A program made the translations under genes and the position numbers. Positions 16,617 to 26,608 of a stretch of DNA of 64,000 nt are shown here, piece after piece. Each line of letters opens with the position of its first letter. The first letter of the stretch is position 1. The stretch is from positions 1 through 64,000 of the forward strand of contig NZ_JAKEEB010000013.1 of the NCBI RefSeq assembly GCF_021462825.1, read 5' to 3'. The DNA comes from Streptomyces glomeratus (lineage in GTDB: Bacteria > Actinomycetota > Actinomycetes > Streptomycetales > Streptomycetaceae). The notes below the pieces were generated by a model. That model worked only from the letters and a program-made list of their open reading frames with translations. It ran no database searches and was not told where the DNA came from.

Positions 16617-19600
16617 GTGAGCAGCAGGCCATCCCGAGGCGCTGCTCGCCTCGCTGCCATACTGGACGCGCTTCCCGACGCATTGGTGCTGGTCAACGCC
16701 AACGGAACGGTCGTCAACGCCAACACCATCGCCCTGGAGGCCTTCGAAGCGCCCGGTACCGCCCTGGTGGGGCGGGGGCTCCTCGACCTGCTTCCGCAGT
16801 TCGACTCGCGGCTGATCCCCGGGTCCATGCGGCGGCCCGACTCCATCGACCCGCTCGGACGCACCAAGCCGACGCGGATGATCGCGCGGCGCACCGACGG
16901 GAGCGAGTTCCCCGTCGAGGTCACGAGCGCCAACCTGGAGGACGGCCGCCAGGCCTACGACGGCTACGGCTACACCGGCGACGAACTGCTCATGCTCGTC
17001 GTCCGCGATCTTTCCGGCACGGTCGACACCGAGGCCGAACTCGCCCGCTCCCAGCGGCAGACCGAGATGATCCTGCGGGCCGCGGCCGAAGGCGTGGTCG
17101 GCACGGACACCGACGGGCGGATCGTGCTCGTCAACCCCGCCGCCGCCCAGATCCTCGGCTACCGGGCCAGCGACCTGGGCGGCAAAGAGCTGCACACCCT
17201 CGTTCTGCACTCGCGCGAGGACGGCTCCCCCTTCCCGTACACGGAGTCGCCGCTGCACGACACCCTGCGCTCGGGGCGCAAGCACCGGGTGCGCGGGCAG
17301 GTGCTGTGGTCCAAGCCCGGGCAGAAGGTGCCGGTCGACCTGACGACCTCGCCGGTGCGCGACGGCGACCAGATCGTCGGCGCCGTGATGACGTTCACCG
17401 ACCGGCGCCCGTTCGACGCGCTCGTCGCGGAGAAGGAGGCGGCCGACGAGCAGCACCGGCAGGAGCTGGAGCGGACCGCGAAGGAGCACGAGGAGGAGCT
17501 GGAGCGGCTTCGTGAGGAGCACGCCGCCGAGCTCGCCGGACTGCGCGAGCGGCACGCGGAGGAGATCGCGGCCGGCGAGGAGCGCTATGCCGCGCTCGGC
17601 GAGCGCGAGAAGGACCGCTACGAGGCCCTGACCGCCCGGCACGATCAACTGCTCGCCGTGCTCGGCCAGTCGCTGCGCGGGCCCCTCGACGAACTGCGCG
17701 GTGAGCTGTCCAAGCTCGCCGCGGACGACGCCGGACAGCTGTGGCCCGAGGCCAACCAGGTGCTCCACCACCTGGCGGCCGGCTACTCGCGGATCACCAC
17801 GCTCGTCGACAACGTCCTCGGTTACCAGCGGCTGGACGCGGGAGAGGACGAGCTCGTACGGACCACCGTCATGCTCGACGAGGTCGTCGCCGCGGGTGTC
17901 GACGGCGCCGTCGAACTGATCGGGCCCGGACGCGTGCAGTTCGCCGTGCACGCCCCGCCCATCGAGGCCGAGGTCGATCCGCAGCGGCTCGCCGAGGCGC
18001 TCGCGCACCTCGTCGCGGACGTGGCGGGCGTCGACGCCACGGGCAACGCGCCGGTCTCGGCGGGCGGTTACCTGGACAACACCGTCGTCGTGGCGGCCGC
18101 GCAGCGCGGCGAGGTCGTACGGATCGAGGTGCGTGGCCCGTACGCCGGGGGAGACCCGGTGCACCAGCCGATCGTCGCCGGAATCGTGCGCGCACACGGC
18201 GGTGTGCTGCAGACGCACGAGGTGCCGGGGATGAGCGGCAGCGCGTATGTGCTCGAGGTGCCGCTCGGCGGCGGCGCCGGGGCGGTCGCGGCGCCCCCGG
18301 TGAGGACACCCGCGGAGGACTCCGCCGGCGGGCCCGCGCAGATCGCCCCGCCGGAGCAGCCCGCGCAGCAGAGCGGCGGACGTCGGCGGGCCCGCCGGTC
18401 GTCCGTGGACGCGTTCCTGGAGAGCGAGGTGGGCGCCGGGTCCGCCCCGTCCTCCGAGCAGGCCGCGGTGGAGCCCACCGGGCGGCGCAGGCGGCGCCCG
18501 GCGCAGGAGCCGGCCGCCGAGGCGCCGGTTGCGGCGCAGGCGGCCGAGGGCGAGGACGCCATGGAGACCGCCGCGTCCGGCGGCACGGGACGACGGCGCG
18601 GGCGGCCGAGCCCCGCCGAGGGCAGTGCCGAGGGTGTGGCCGAGGGCTCGGTCGTGACCGCGGCGGAGCATGCCGCCGGGGCCCCGGCGGCGGCCACCGG
18701 ACTGGGTGCGGCCGTACCGCCGCAGGGAGTGCCCGTCCCCACGGGCCGGCGCGCCCGCCGGGACGCCGAACCGCAGGCGCTGCCGCCCGCGCTGCCGACG
18801 GCCGCCGATGCACCCTCCCCCCAGGACTCCGGTGTCGCCGAGACACCGACCGGACGCCGTCGGCGTGCTCTGGCCGCCGCGAACGAGCAGGCCGCCGCCG
18901 CGGATTCCGGTGCCCGGACCGTGTTCGCGCTGCCGCCCGCCGAGGCGGACCGCGCGCCGGGGCAGTCCGCTCCCGTTTCCGGCCCCGCTGCCGTGCCCGG
19001 CCCGGCTCCCGTTCCCGGCCCGGGGGACGAGAGCCGCCATGACGCGGTGGCGCACGACCCGGCCGACGACCACACTCCGCCGCAGCCGCACCCGGTGGCC
19101 GCGCCCACGGGCCGCCGCCGCGCCCGGACGACCGCCACACCCGGGCACCAGCCGGACGGAGCCGGCGCAACCGGAACCACGCCTGCCCAGGGTGCGCCCG
19201 GCCCGATGCCCGCCGCGCCCGGCGTGTCCGCAACCGTGGCGTCCGCGCAGGGGGCTCCCGGGCAGATGATCCCGGCGGTGCCCGCACAGGGCGTGCCCGC
19301 TCCGGGAGGCCCGCAGCCCGTCCCGGCACAGGGCCTGCCCGCACCCGCGGCACCCTCGCCCACCGTGCCCCCGCAGGGGGTTCCGGCTCCCGCCGCCGTT
19401 CAGTCCGTCCCCGGGCAGCCCCCCGCGGCTCCGCGGCCCGCGGCGCAGTCGCAGCCCGGCCCGCAGCCGATGGTGCCCGCTCAGAGCACGCCCGCGGGCG
19501 GTGTCCCCGGGATGCCTCTGCCGCAGGCCACGCCGTCGGCGGGCACACCGCTGCCTCCGGAGCGCGCCGCCCAGCCGGGAGCCTCCCGGCCCGGTACCCG

Positions 19601-20792
19601 GCAGCCGCGGACCGCCCAGCCGCTTCCGGCCGAGTCCGCCGCTCCCGAGGACCCCAACTCGACACAGGGGCGGGCGATCAGCGTGCGAACCCTCGGGCAG
19701 GGCGTGCCGTTCGCGCGTCAGGCCGCGGCCCAGCCAACGGCCCAGCCCCGCCCCCAGTCCGCCACGCCTCCCCCGCACTCGCCGAACGGTGCGGGTCGCC
19801 GCCGCAAGCTCGGAACGCCTCCGGAGCCCGCGGGCGAGCGCCAGGACACTGCGGTGCGCCCGCATCCCCAGTCCCCGTCGGCTCCGCTGCCGGCGCAGCC
19901 CTCACTGGCCGGGCAGTCCCGCCTGGCCGGAGCCAGCGAGGGCGCCGGACGGTCGTACGCCATAGGGGCTCCGGACATGAACGCCGACGAGGGCCCCGAG
20001 CCGCTCGACGGGCCCGGCGGCGCCGTGGAGGTCGCCGACCAGCCTCTGTCACGGCCGATGGACGACGAACTGCCCCCGGAGCCGCTCGACAACCCGCGCC
20101 GGCTGCTCGTGTGGCCCGCGCCGGACGTGACGACCCAGCAGGCGCTCAGCGACCGCGGCTACCGGCCCGTCATCGTCAACTCCCGTGAGGAGGTCGACGC
20201 GCAGATCGCCGCCTTCCCGGCCGCCCTCTTCGTCGACCCGCTCACCGGACCGATCACCCGGACCGCGCTCCAGTCCCTGCGCCAGGCGGCGGTGACCGCC
20301 GAGGTTCCCGTACTGGTCACGGCGGGGCTCGGGCAGGCGACCCGGGAGGCGGCGTACGGAGCCGACCCGGCCGTACTCCTGAAGGCACTGGCTCCGCGGG
20401 ACTCCGAGCAGCACCCGCCGCGCGTGCTGCTCATCGAGGAGCACGCGGAGATCGCGCTGGCCCTCACGGCGACCCTCGAGCGGCGTGGCATGCAGGTCGC
20501 GCGGGCCGCGTCGGACGCGGACGCGGTGACGCTGGCGGCGCAGATGCGGCCGAACCTGGTGGTGATGGACCTGATGCAGGTGCACCGCCGGCAGGCCGGA
20601 GTGGTCGACTGGCTGCGCGCGAACAACCTGCTCAACCGCACCCCGCTCGTCGTCTACACCGCTGCCGTGGATCAGGCCGAGCTGCCTCGGCTGGTCTCGG
20701 GGGAGACGGTGCTGTTTCTCGCGGAGCGCTCCACGAGCCCCGAGGTGCAGGAGCGGATCGTGGATCTGCTGTCGCGGGTCGGCACCAACTGA
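16617..20792 (+). CDS. Giant PAS-PAS / degenerate histidine kinase / double receiver protein
   Basis: A 1391-residue cytoplasmic protein with GTG start. PAS domains lie at ~5-140 and ~145-265 and a charged coiled coil (E/R/A heptads) at ~270-345. A HisKA-like helix follows in which the phospho-acceptor position is Gln351 (GQSLRGPL instead of the usual SHELRTPL). The ATPase-like domain (~360-550) has lost the N- and G1-box residues but keeps IVAGIVRAHGG. A ~610-residue disordered Ala/Pro/Gly linker then contains at least six copies of an Arg-rich TGRRRR-type motif and PAQGVPAP-type repeats. At the C-terminus there are two receiver-like domains: ~1160-1255, and ~1275-1390 with EEH and Asp in VVMDLM. 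It probably signals through PAS and receiver parts without autophosphorylation (inference). Fully open, so not a pseudogene. Confidence 0.85.
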   Translation: MSSRPSRGAARLAAILDALPDALVLVNANGTVVNANTIALEAFEAPGTALVGRGLLDLLPQFDSRLIPGSMRRPDSIDPLGRTKPTRMIARRTDGSEFPVEVTSANLEDGRQAYDGYGYTGDELLMLVVRDLSGTVDTEAELARSQRQTEMILRAAAEGVVGTDTDGRIVLVNPAAAQILGYRASDLGGKELHTLVLHSREDGSPFPYTESPLHDTLRSGRKHRVRGQVLWSKPGQKVPVDLTTSPVRDGDQIVGAVMTFTDRRPFDALVAEKEAADEQHRQELERTAKEHEEELERLREEHAAELAGLRERHAEEIAAGEERYAALGEREKDRYEALTARHDQLLAVLGQSLRGPLDELRGELSKLAADDAGQLWPEANQVLHHLAAGYSRITTLVDNVLGYQRLDAGEDELVRTTVMLDEVVAAGVDGAVELIGPGRVQFAVHAPPIEAEVDPQRLAEALAHLVADVAGVDATGNAPVSAGGYLDNTVVVAAAQRGEVVRIEVRGPYAGGDPVHQPIVAGIVRAHGGVLQTHEVPGMSGSAYVLEVPLGGGAGAVAAPPVRTPAEDSAGGPAQIAPPEQPAQQSGGRRRARRSSVDAFLESEVGAGSAPSSEQAAVEPTGRRRRRPAQEPAAEAPVAAQAAEGEDAMETAASGGTGRRRGRPSPAEGSAEGVAEGSVVTAAEHAAGAPAAATGLGAAVPPQGVPVPTGRRARRDAEPQALPPALPTAADAPSPQDSGVAETPTGRRRRALAAANEQAAAADSGARTVFALPPAEADRAPGQSAPVSGPAAVPGPAPVPGPGDESRHDAVAHDPADDHTPPQPHPVAAPTGRRRARTTATPGHQPDGAGATGTTPAQGAPGPMPAAPGVSATVASAQGAPGQMIPAVPAQGVPAPGGPQPVPAQGLPAPAAPSPTVPPQGVPAPAAVQSVPGQPPAAPRPAAQSQPGPQPMVPAQSTPAGGVPGMPLPQATPSAGTPLPPERAAQPGASRPGTRQPRTAQPLPAESAAPEDPNSTQGRAISVRTLGQGVPFARQAAAQPTAQPRPQSATPPPHSPNGAGRRRKLGTPPEPAGERQDTAVRPHPQSPSAPLPAQPSLAGQSRLAGASEGAGRSYAIGAPDMNADEGPEPLDGPGGAVEVADQPLSRPMDDELPPEPLDNPRRLLVWPAPDVTTQQALSDRGYRPVIVNSREEVDAQIAAFPAALFVDPLTGPITRTALQSLRQAAVTAEVPVLVTAGLGQATREAAYGADPAVLLKALAPRDSEQHPPRVLLIEEHAEIALALTATLERRGMQVARAASDADAVTLAAQMRPNLVVMDLMQVHRRQAGVVDWLRANNLLNRTPLVVYTAAVDQAELPRLVSGETVLFLAERSTSPEVQERIVDLLSRVGTN

Positions 20793-20829
20793 GTTCGCCG
20801 AAGGGGACTTACCGGTTCATACGTCGTGT

Positions 20830-20859
20830 GGGGCGCTGTTTCACGTGAAACAGCGCCCC
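20830..20859 (+). promoter_or_regulatory. parS: parS (ParB-binding) site within a bidirectional hairpin
   Basis: The core GTTTCACGTGAAAC at 20838-20851 is the exact streptomycete parS palindrome. It is extended by 8 bp on each side into a 30-bp perfect palindrome (20830-20859), so it may also terminate the two convergent genes that flank it. parS sites cluster around oriC in Streptomyces, placing this window near the origin. Confidence 0.88.
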
Positions 20860-20893
20860 ACTCCCTGTGCTCAAGGTGCCTCTGCCGGCAGCC

Positions 20894-22549
<1,656 letters not shown>

Positions 22550-22608
22550 GGCGTCCTCCCGGGGCGACATTGCCTACGCGGTGGTAGGGGGTTGCGCTGA
22601 TTCTGCGC

Positions 22609-22626
22609 ACATACCGCTTGGTATGT
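22609..22626 (-). promoter_or_regulatory. Palindromic operator candidate upstream of the acyl-CoA ligase
   Basis: ACATACCGCTTGGTATGT is a 7-bp perfect inverted repeat with a 4-base spacer, 60-77 bases before the ligase start, in the short space between ligase and sigma-factor gene. Repeats of this layout are typical of TetR-family regulators of fatty-acid genes; the binding protein is not identified. Confidence 0.5.
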
Positions 22627-22648
22627 CACTACTCCCCGGAATGATCGA

Positions 22649-23224
22649 TCAGTGTCCGGGACGTGACGTCCAACGCACCGGCTCCAGTTCGGGGTCCTCG
22701 CGGAGCTTGCCCAGAGCCCTGGACACCGCGGACTTCACCGTGCCGACGGAGACGCCGAGCACCTCCGCCGTCTGGGCCTCGCTCAGGTCCTCGTAGTACC
22801 GCAGGACCACCATCGCCCGCTGACGTGCGGGAAGTTTCATGATCGCCCGCCACATGGCGTCATGCAGGGCCTGCTCCTCGGCCGGGTCCGCGGCGGCCGT
22901 CCGCTCCGGCTCGGGCAGTTCGTCGCAGACGAACTCGTCGACCTTGCGCTTGCGCCACTGCGAGGTCCGCGTGTTCAGCAGCGCCCGGCGCACATACCCG
23001 TCGAGCGCGCGGTGGTCCTCGATCCGGTCCCATGCGACGTAGGTCTTCGCCAGGGCGGTCTGCAGCAGGTCCTCCGCGTCGCTCGGATTCGCGGTCAGCG
23101 ACCGGGCGGTGCGCAGCAGTACCGGCTGGCGTTCCCGGACGTACGACGAGAACGACGGATAGGGAAGGGTCTGCCTCGCTGATGCAGCGGCGTTCGGAGC
23201 GCTGGTGCAGACGGGTGTGGTCAT
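22649..23224 (-). CDS. SigE-family ECF RNA polymerase sigma factor
   Basis: A 191-residue protein. Region 2 lies at ~30-95 (FSSYVRERQPVLLRTARSL...DAEDLLQTALAKTYVAWDRI) and region 4 at ~125-180 (LPARQRAMVVLRYYEDLSEAQTAEVLGVSVGTVKSAVSRALGKLR). The region-2 form and the length fit the actinobacterial 'SigE-family' ECF group that often lacks a cognate anti-sigma factor. No anti-sigma gene is adjacent; 99 bases separate it from the ligase downstream. Confidence 0.88.
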   Translation of the reverse strand: MTTPVCTSAPNAAASARQTLPYPSFSSYVRERQPVLLRTARSLTANPSDAEDLLQTALAKTYVAWDRIEDHRALDGYVRRALLNTRTSQWRKRKVDEFVCDELPEPERTAAADPAEEQALHDAMWRAIMKLPARQRAMVVLRYYEDLSEAQTAEVLGVSVGTVKSAVSRALGKLREDPELEPVRWTSRPGH

Positions 23225-23457
23225 GGCTCCACGCTAGGTTCGCCGCCTCGTGCGACGGATCGGCCGGAGGTCCCGAAGCCGTCTCCCCCTCAGGTTGTAT
23301 GAGGGGGGCGTCCCTACCTCCTGAAGGTGGACGAGCCGGTCCGCCCGCGTGAGGGTTCATCCCCTGAGAGACGAGTACCGGGGCAGGGGGGAGCGGGGTA
23401 ACGGGCCGCTGAGGGCAGGGGAGAGGGGTACGGCGCCGCTGAGGGCAGGGGGCCGGG
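23225..23457 (-). other. Intergenic stretch with short tandem repeat
   Basis: Between the Ltp2-like gene end and the sigma factor start. It holds two imperfect copies of a ~30-bp G-rich unit containing CGCTGAGGGCAGGG (about 23408-23452) and presumably the sigma-factor promoter. No gene seen. Confidence 0.45.
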
Positions 23458-24624
23458 TCATCCGTCCGCTGTCAGGATCAGGCCGGAGGTGGGGACCCCG
23501 GTTCCCGCGGTGACCAGGGTGCGGGTGGCGCCGGGTATCTGGTTCGCCGCGGTGCCGCGCAGTTGGCGTACGGCCTCCGCGATGCCGTTCATCCCGTGCA
23601 GATACGCCTCCCCGAGCTGTCCTCCGTGGGTGTTGAGCGGCAGAGTCCGGGCGGCCACGAACTCCGCCGCCGCGCCCGGCGCGCAGAACCCGAACTCCTC
23701 CAGCTGCATCAGCACGAAGGGCGTGAAGTGGTCGTAGAGGATGCCCACGTGGATGTCCTCCGGTCCCATGCCCGATGTCCGCCACAGCTGACGGGCCACC
23801 ACGCCCATCTCCGGCAGCCCGGTCAGGTCGTCCCGGTAATAGCTCGTCATCTGTTCCTGGGCGCGGCCCGCACCCTGGGCCGCGGCAGCGATGACCGCGG
23901 GCGGGTGCGGCAGGTCACGGGCCCGCTCCAGGGAGGTGACCACCAGCGCCTGGCCGCCGTCCGTCTCCTGGCAGCAGTCGAGCAGCCGCAGCGGCTCCAC
24001 GATCCAGCGTGAGGCCGCGTGGTCGGCGAGTGTGATGGGCCGGCCGTGGAAGTACGCCGCCGGGTTCGTCGCCGCGTACCCGCGGTCCACCACGGCCACC
24101 TGGCCGAACGCATCGGGCGTCAGCCCGTGGGTGAAGAGGTACCGCTGGGCCGCCATGGCCACCCAGGACGCGGGGGTGAGCAGCCCGAACGGCAGCGACC
24201 AGCCCAGTGCCGCCCCCTCCGCGGAAGGCTCCCGGTGCTGCACCCCGGAGCCGAAGCGGCGCCCGGAGCGTTCGTTGAACGCTCGGTAGCAGACCACCAC
24301 CTCGGCCACCCCCGCCGCCACCGCGAGCGCGGCCTGCTGGACCGTCGCGCACGCCGCCCCGCCGCCGTAGTGGATCCGGGAGAAGAAGGACAGTTCGCCG
24401 ATCCCGGCCGCCTGGGCCACGGTGATCTCGGGGCTGGTGTCCATCGTGAACGTGACCATGCCGTCGACGTCCGCGGGCGTGAGCCCCGCGTCGTCCAGCG
24501 CGGCCCGCACCGCCTCCACCGCCAGCCGCAGCTCACTGCGGCCGGAGTCCTTGGAGAACTCGGTGGCCCCGATCCCGACGACCGCCGCCCGTCCGCCGAG
24601 GGCGTCCCTCGTACGCACGCTCAT
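23458..24624 (-). CDS. Ltp2-like thiolase-fold lipid-transfer/retro-aldolase protein
   Basis: A 388-residue protein with thiolase fold (AVVGIGATEFSKDSGRS...; GGAACATVQQAALAVAAG; NTHGGQLGEAYLHGMNGIAEAVRQLRG) of the SCP2/lipid-transfer class. In Mycobacterium and Thermomonospora such proteins (Ltp2) pair with the DUF35 domain of ChsH2 and cleave the hydrated steroid side chain by retro-aldol reaction. Here the ChsH2-like partner is two genes upstream, and the intervening MaoC gene overlaps by ATGA at 24621-24624, so the three are one operon. The substrate in this organism is not known; it may be a steroid, a bile-acid-like compound or another branched CoA thioester. Confidence 0.82.
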   Translation of the reverse strand: MSVRTRDALGGRAAVVGIGATEFSKDSGRSELRLAVEAVRAALDDAGLTPADVDGMVTFTMDTSPEITVAQAAGIGELSFFSRIHYGGGAACATVQQAALAVAAGVAEVVVCYRAFNERSGRRFGSGVQHREPSAEGAALGWSLPFGLLTPASWVAMAAQRYLFTHGLTPDAFGQVAVVDRGYAATNPAAYFHGRPITLADHAASRWIVEPLRLLDCCQETDGGQALVVTSLERARDLPHPPAVIAAAAQGAGRAQEQMTSYYRDDLTGLPEMGVVARQLWRTSGMGPEDIHVGILYDHFTPFVLMQLEEFGFCAPGAAAEFVAARTLPLNTHGGQLGEAYLHGMNGIAEAVRQLRGTAANQIPGATRTLVTAGTGVPTSGLILTADG

Positions 24625-25184
24625 CCGGGCCTCCGCACCGGGAGGTTGGCGCTGTCCAAGCCGGTGCCCGTGACCGTGTCCGTGCCGGTGCCGGTGCCGG
24701 TGCCCATGTCCGTGTCCGTGCCGGTGCCCGTGATGGTGTCCGTGTCCGTGCCCTCGTCCGTGCCGGGGAGGACGACGGTGACCGTGCCGGTGACGTGCCG
24801 GCCGATGCCGTTCTCCCCGACCACCCGCACCGTGACGGTGTCCCCGTCGACCTCCTCGACGGTGCCGGTCAGCACCATGGTGTCCCCCGGATGGTTGGGC
24901 GCGCCGAGCCGTATGGCGACCCTGCGCAGGACCGCGTACGGGCCGAAGTGGTCCGTGACATACCGTCCGACCAGGCCGTTCGTGGTCAGGATGTTCATGA
25001 AGATGTCGGGGGAGCCCTTCCGGCGGGCCAGCTCCGCGTCGTGGTGCACATCCTGGTAGTCACGGGAGGCGATCGCGGCGGCCACGATCAGCGTGCATGT
25101 GATCTCGATCCGGAGCGGTGGCAGCCGCGTCCCCGCCACTGCTGCCGCACACGGGATGACCACCGGTGTACGCGGGGTGTCCAT
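24621..25184 (-). CDS. MaoC-like hydratase (ChsH1-type) with low-complexity tail
   Basis: A 187-residue protein. Residues 1-~130 are a single hot-dog domain carrying the hydratase-2 motif D-x4-H (RDYQDVHHD) and a NILTTNGLVGRYVTDHFGP helix. In the known ChsH1-ChsH2 complex the ChsH1 subunit supplies these catalytic residues. The last ~50 residues are an almost pure Thr/Gly/Asp repeat (GTDTDT / GTGTGT) encoded by hexanucleotide repeats at about 24660-24765. It overlaps the Ltp2 gene by 4 bases and starts 1 base after the end of the ChsH2-like gene. Confidence 0.8.
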   Translation of the reverse strand: MDTPRTPVVIPCAAAVAGTRLPPLRIEITCTLIVAAAIASRDYQDVHHDAELARRKGSPDIFMNILTTNGLVGRYVTDHFGPYAVLRRVAIRLGAPNHPGDTMVLTGTVEEVDGDTVTVRVVGENGIGRHVTGTVTVVLPGTDEGTDTDTITGTGTDTDMGTGTGTGTDTVTGTGLDSANLPVRRPG

Positions 25185-25185
25185 G

Positions 25186-26097
25186 TCAGCCCCCGTTCCC
25201 GTCCTGGGCCCGGAACACCGGAAGCTCCAGCTCGTCGTCGTACCGCGCGAATTCCAGACGCACGGGCATGCCGATCCACACCTTGTCGTACGGCACCCCG
25301 ATCACGTTGCCGACCATCCGCACGCCCTCCGCCAGCTCGATCAGGCCGACCGCGTAGGGAGGGGAGAAGGCCGGGAAGGGCGGATGATGCACGACCACGT
25401 GCGAGAAGACCGTCCCGGCGCCGCTCGCCTCGACCGTGTCCCACTCCGGGCACCCGCACGCGTTGCACCCCGGCAGCCAGGGGAATCGCAGGGTGCCGCA
25501 GCCGGTGCACCGCTGGATCAGCAGCCGGTGCCGGGCCACGCCCTCCCAGAACCCGGCGTTGTCCCGGTTGATCACCGGGCGGGGCCTTCGGCCGCCGGGC
25601 CTGGCACGCGCGGGCGCGTACTTGAGGATGCGGAACCGGTGGGTCCCCACCGGCTCCCCGTCCACACGCAGGTCCATCCGCGTCGTCACGAAGTACCCCG
25701 TGCCGAGTTTCGTCCGCTTCCGGTCCGAGACCGACTCGATCACCGCATCGAAGGTGACCTCGTCACCGGGCCGCAGCGGGCGCAGATACTCCTGCTCGCA
25801 GTCCGTGGCGACGACCGAGGTGCAGCCGGCCTGGTCGAGCAGTCCGAGCAGTTCGTCGTACGCCTCCGCACGCCCTGCGTGCCCGGAGAGACCGCCCATC
25901 GTCCACGCCTGGAGCATGGTGGGCGGGGCGATGGCGTCCGGGCCGGTGTACGCGGGGTTGGTGTCACCCATCGCCTCGCACCAGTGCCGGATCATGGGCG
26001 CGTTGACCCGGTCCTTGCCGACACCGGCGACGGCGGCCGGCCGCCCCTCGTACGCCTTCAGCCGCGCGGCGAACGCACCCTCGACCGCGTCGCTCAT
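25186..26097 (-). CDS. ChsH2-like fusion: MaoC hot-dog domain plus DUF35 OB-fold
   Basis: A 303-residue protein. The N-terminal hot-dog domain (~1-155) lacks the D-x4-H pair, as in ChsH2, which only shapes the binding pocket. The C-terminal DUF35 domain (~180-300) has a rubredoxin-like zinc ribbon (CTGC...CNACGC) and an OB fold (GAGTVFSHVVVHHPPFPAF...). It would form a hydratase with the next gene product and tether the Ltp2-like aldolase. First gene of the operon. A CTGAC-N5-GTCAG palindrome lies 30 bases upstream. Confidence 0.82.
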   Translation of the reverse strand: MSDAVEGAFAARLKAYEGRPAAVAGVGKDRVNAPMIRHWCEAMGDTNPAYTGPDAIAPPTMLQAWTMGGLSGHAGRAEAYDELLGLLDQAGCTSVVATDCEQEYLRPLRPGDEVTFDAVIESVSDRKRTKLGTGYFVTTRMDLRVDGEPVGTHRFRILKYAPARARPGGRRPRPVINRDNAGFWEGVARHRLLIQRCTGCGTLRFPWLPGCNACGCPEWDTVEASGAGTVFSHVVVHHPPFPAFSPPYAVGLIELAEGVRMVGNVIGVPYDKVWIGMPVRLEFARYDDELELPVFRAQDGNGG

Positions 26098-26126
26098 CGG
26101 CTTCCCCTCTCCCGGAGCAAGACTTT

Positions 26127-26141
26127 CTGACTGTCCGTCAG
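26127..26141 (-). promoter_or_regulatory. Operator candidate for the ChsH2/ChsH1/Ltp2 operon
   Basis: CTGACTGTCCGTCAG is a 5-bp perfect inverted repeat with a 5-base spacer, 30-44 bases upstream of the first gene's start. The same arms (CTGAC-N5-GTCAG) occur at 15066-15080. Confidence 0.5.
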
Positions 26142-26194
26142 CTCATGGAAGCTGTCAAGGGAACCGCCCGCACGCACGCGTGAGCGCCGGAAAA

Positions 26195-26232
26195 CGTCCG
26201 CGCGGCGGCACCGAAGCACCGCCGCGCGGACG
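26195..26232 (-). terminator. Hairpin terminator of the small secreted-protein gene
   Basis: A 12-bp perfect GC-rich stem (26195-26206 with 26221-26232) lies 64 bases past the stop at 26297 on the minus strand. Confidence 0.65.
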
Positions 26233-26296
26233 TGTGATGACCCCGGAAAGCACCCAGACGCACATCAGGGCCGACGACGGCGCGTCGGCCCGTCGC

Positions 26297-26608
26297 TCAC
26301 CACAGCCGGGTGAAGTGGATGAGCACGGTCTGGCTCCGCTGGTTGATGGCGGTGAACGCGGAGCGGTTCACCTGGGCCGTGTTGCTCTGGTTCGAGGCAC
26401 CGGTGCCGACCGCCTGCTGCTGCGTGGTGGACGAGTTGCCGTTGTTGTCGCGGCCGACGCCGCTGCCGGTGATACTCGCCGCCGCCGCGTTCGATCCGTC
26501 GTCCGCGAAGGCGCCGTCGTCCGCCGAGGCGACGCCCGTGAAGAGGGCGGACGCGAGAGGCAGGGCCGCGACGGCGGCGAGAACGCGGGCGGTACGGATG
26601 CTTGCCAT
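26297..26608 (-). CDS. Small secreted protein rich in Ser/Asn/Gln/Thr
   Basis: A 103-residue protein starting at the ATG 26606-26608, with a clear ribosome site (GGAGGA, 5 bases upstream). A signal peptide occupies 1-~29 (ASA-DDG). The mature ~74 residues contain NNGNSSTTQQQAVGTG and NQSNTAQVNRSAFTAINQ and end in a hydrophobic VLIHFTRLW. Composition recalls small surface or amyloid-prone proteins, but it has neither the chaplin Cys/Gly pattern nor a rodlin pattern, so no family is assigned. Confidence 0.68.
   Translation of the reverse strand: MASIRTARVLAAVAALPLASALFTGVASADDGAFADDGSNAAAASITGSGVGRDNNGNSSTTQQQAVGTGASNQSNTAQVNRSAFTAINQRSQTVLIHFTRLW

Noticed and set aside
16326-19865. A 1179-codon open frame on the minus strand opposite the PAS/kinase gene
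   Set aside because: It is an antisense shadow caused by high GC at third positions; its composition (Arg/Gly/His-rich) is not protein-like, whereas the plus frame shows clear domains.
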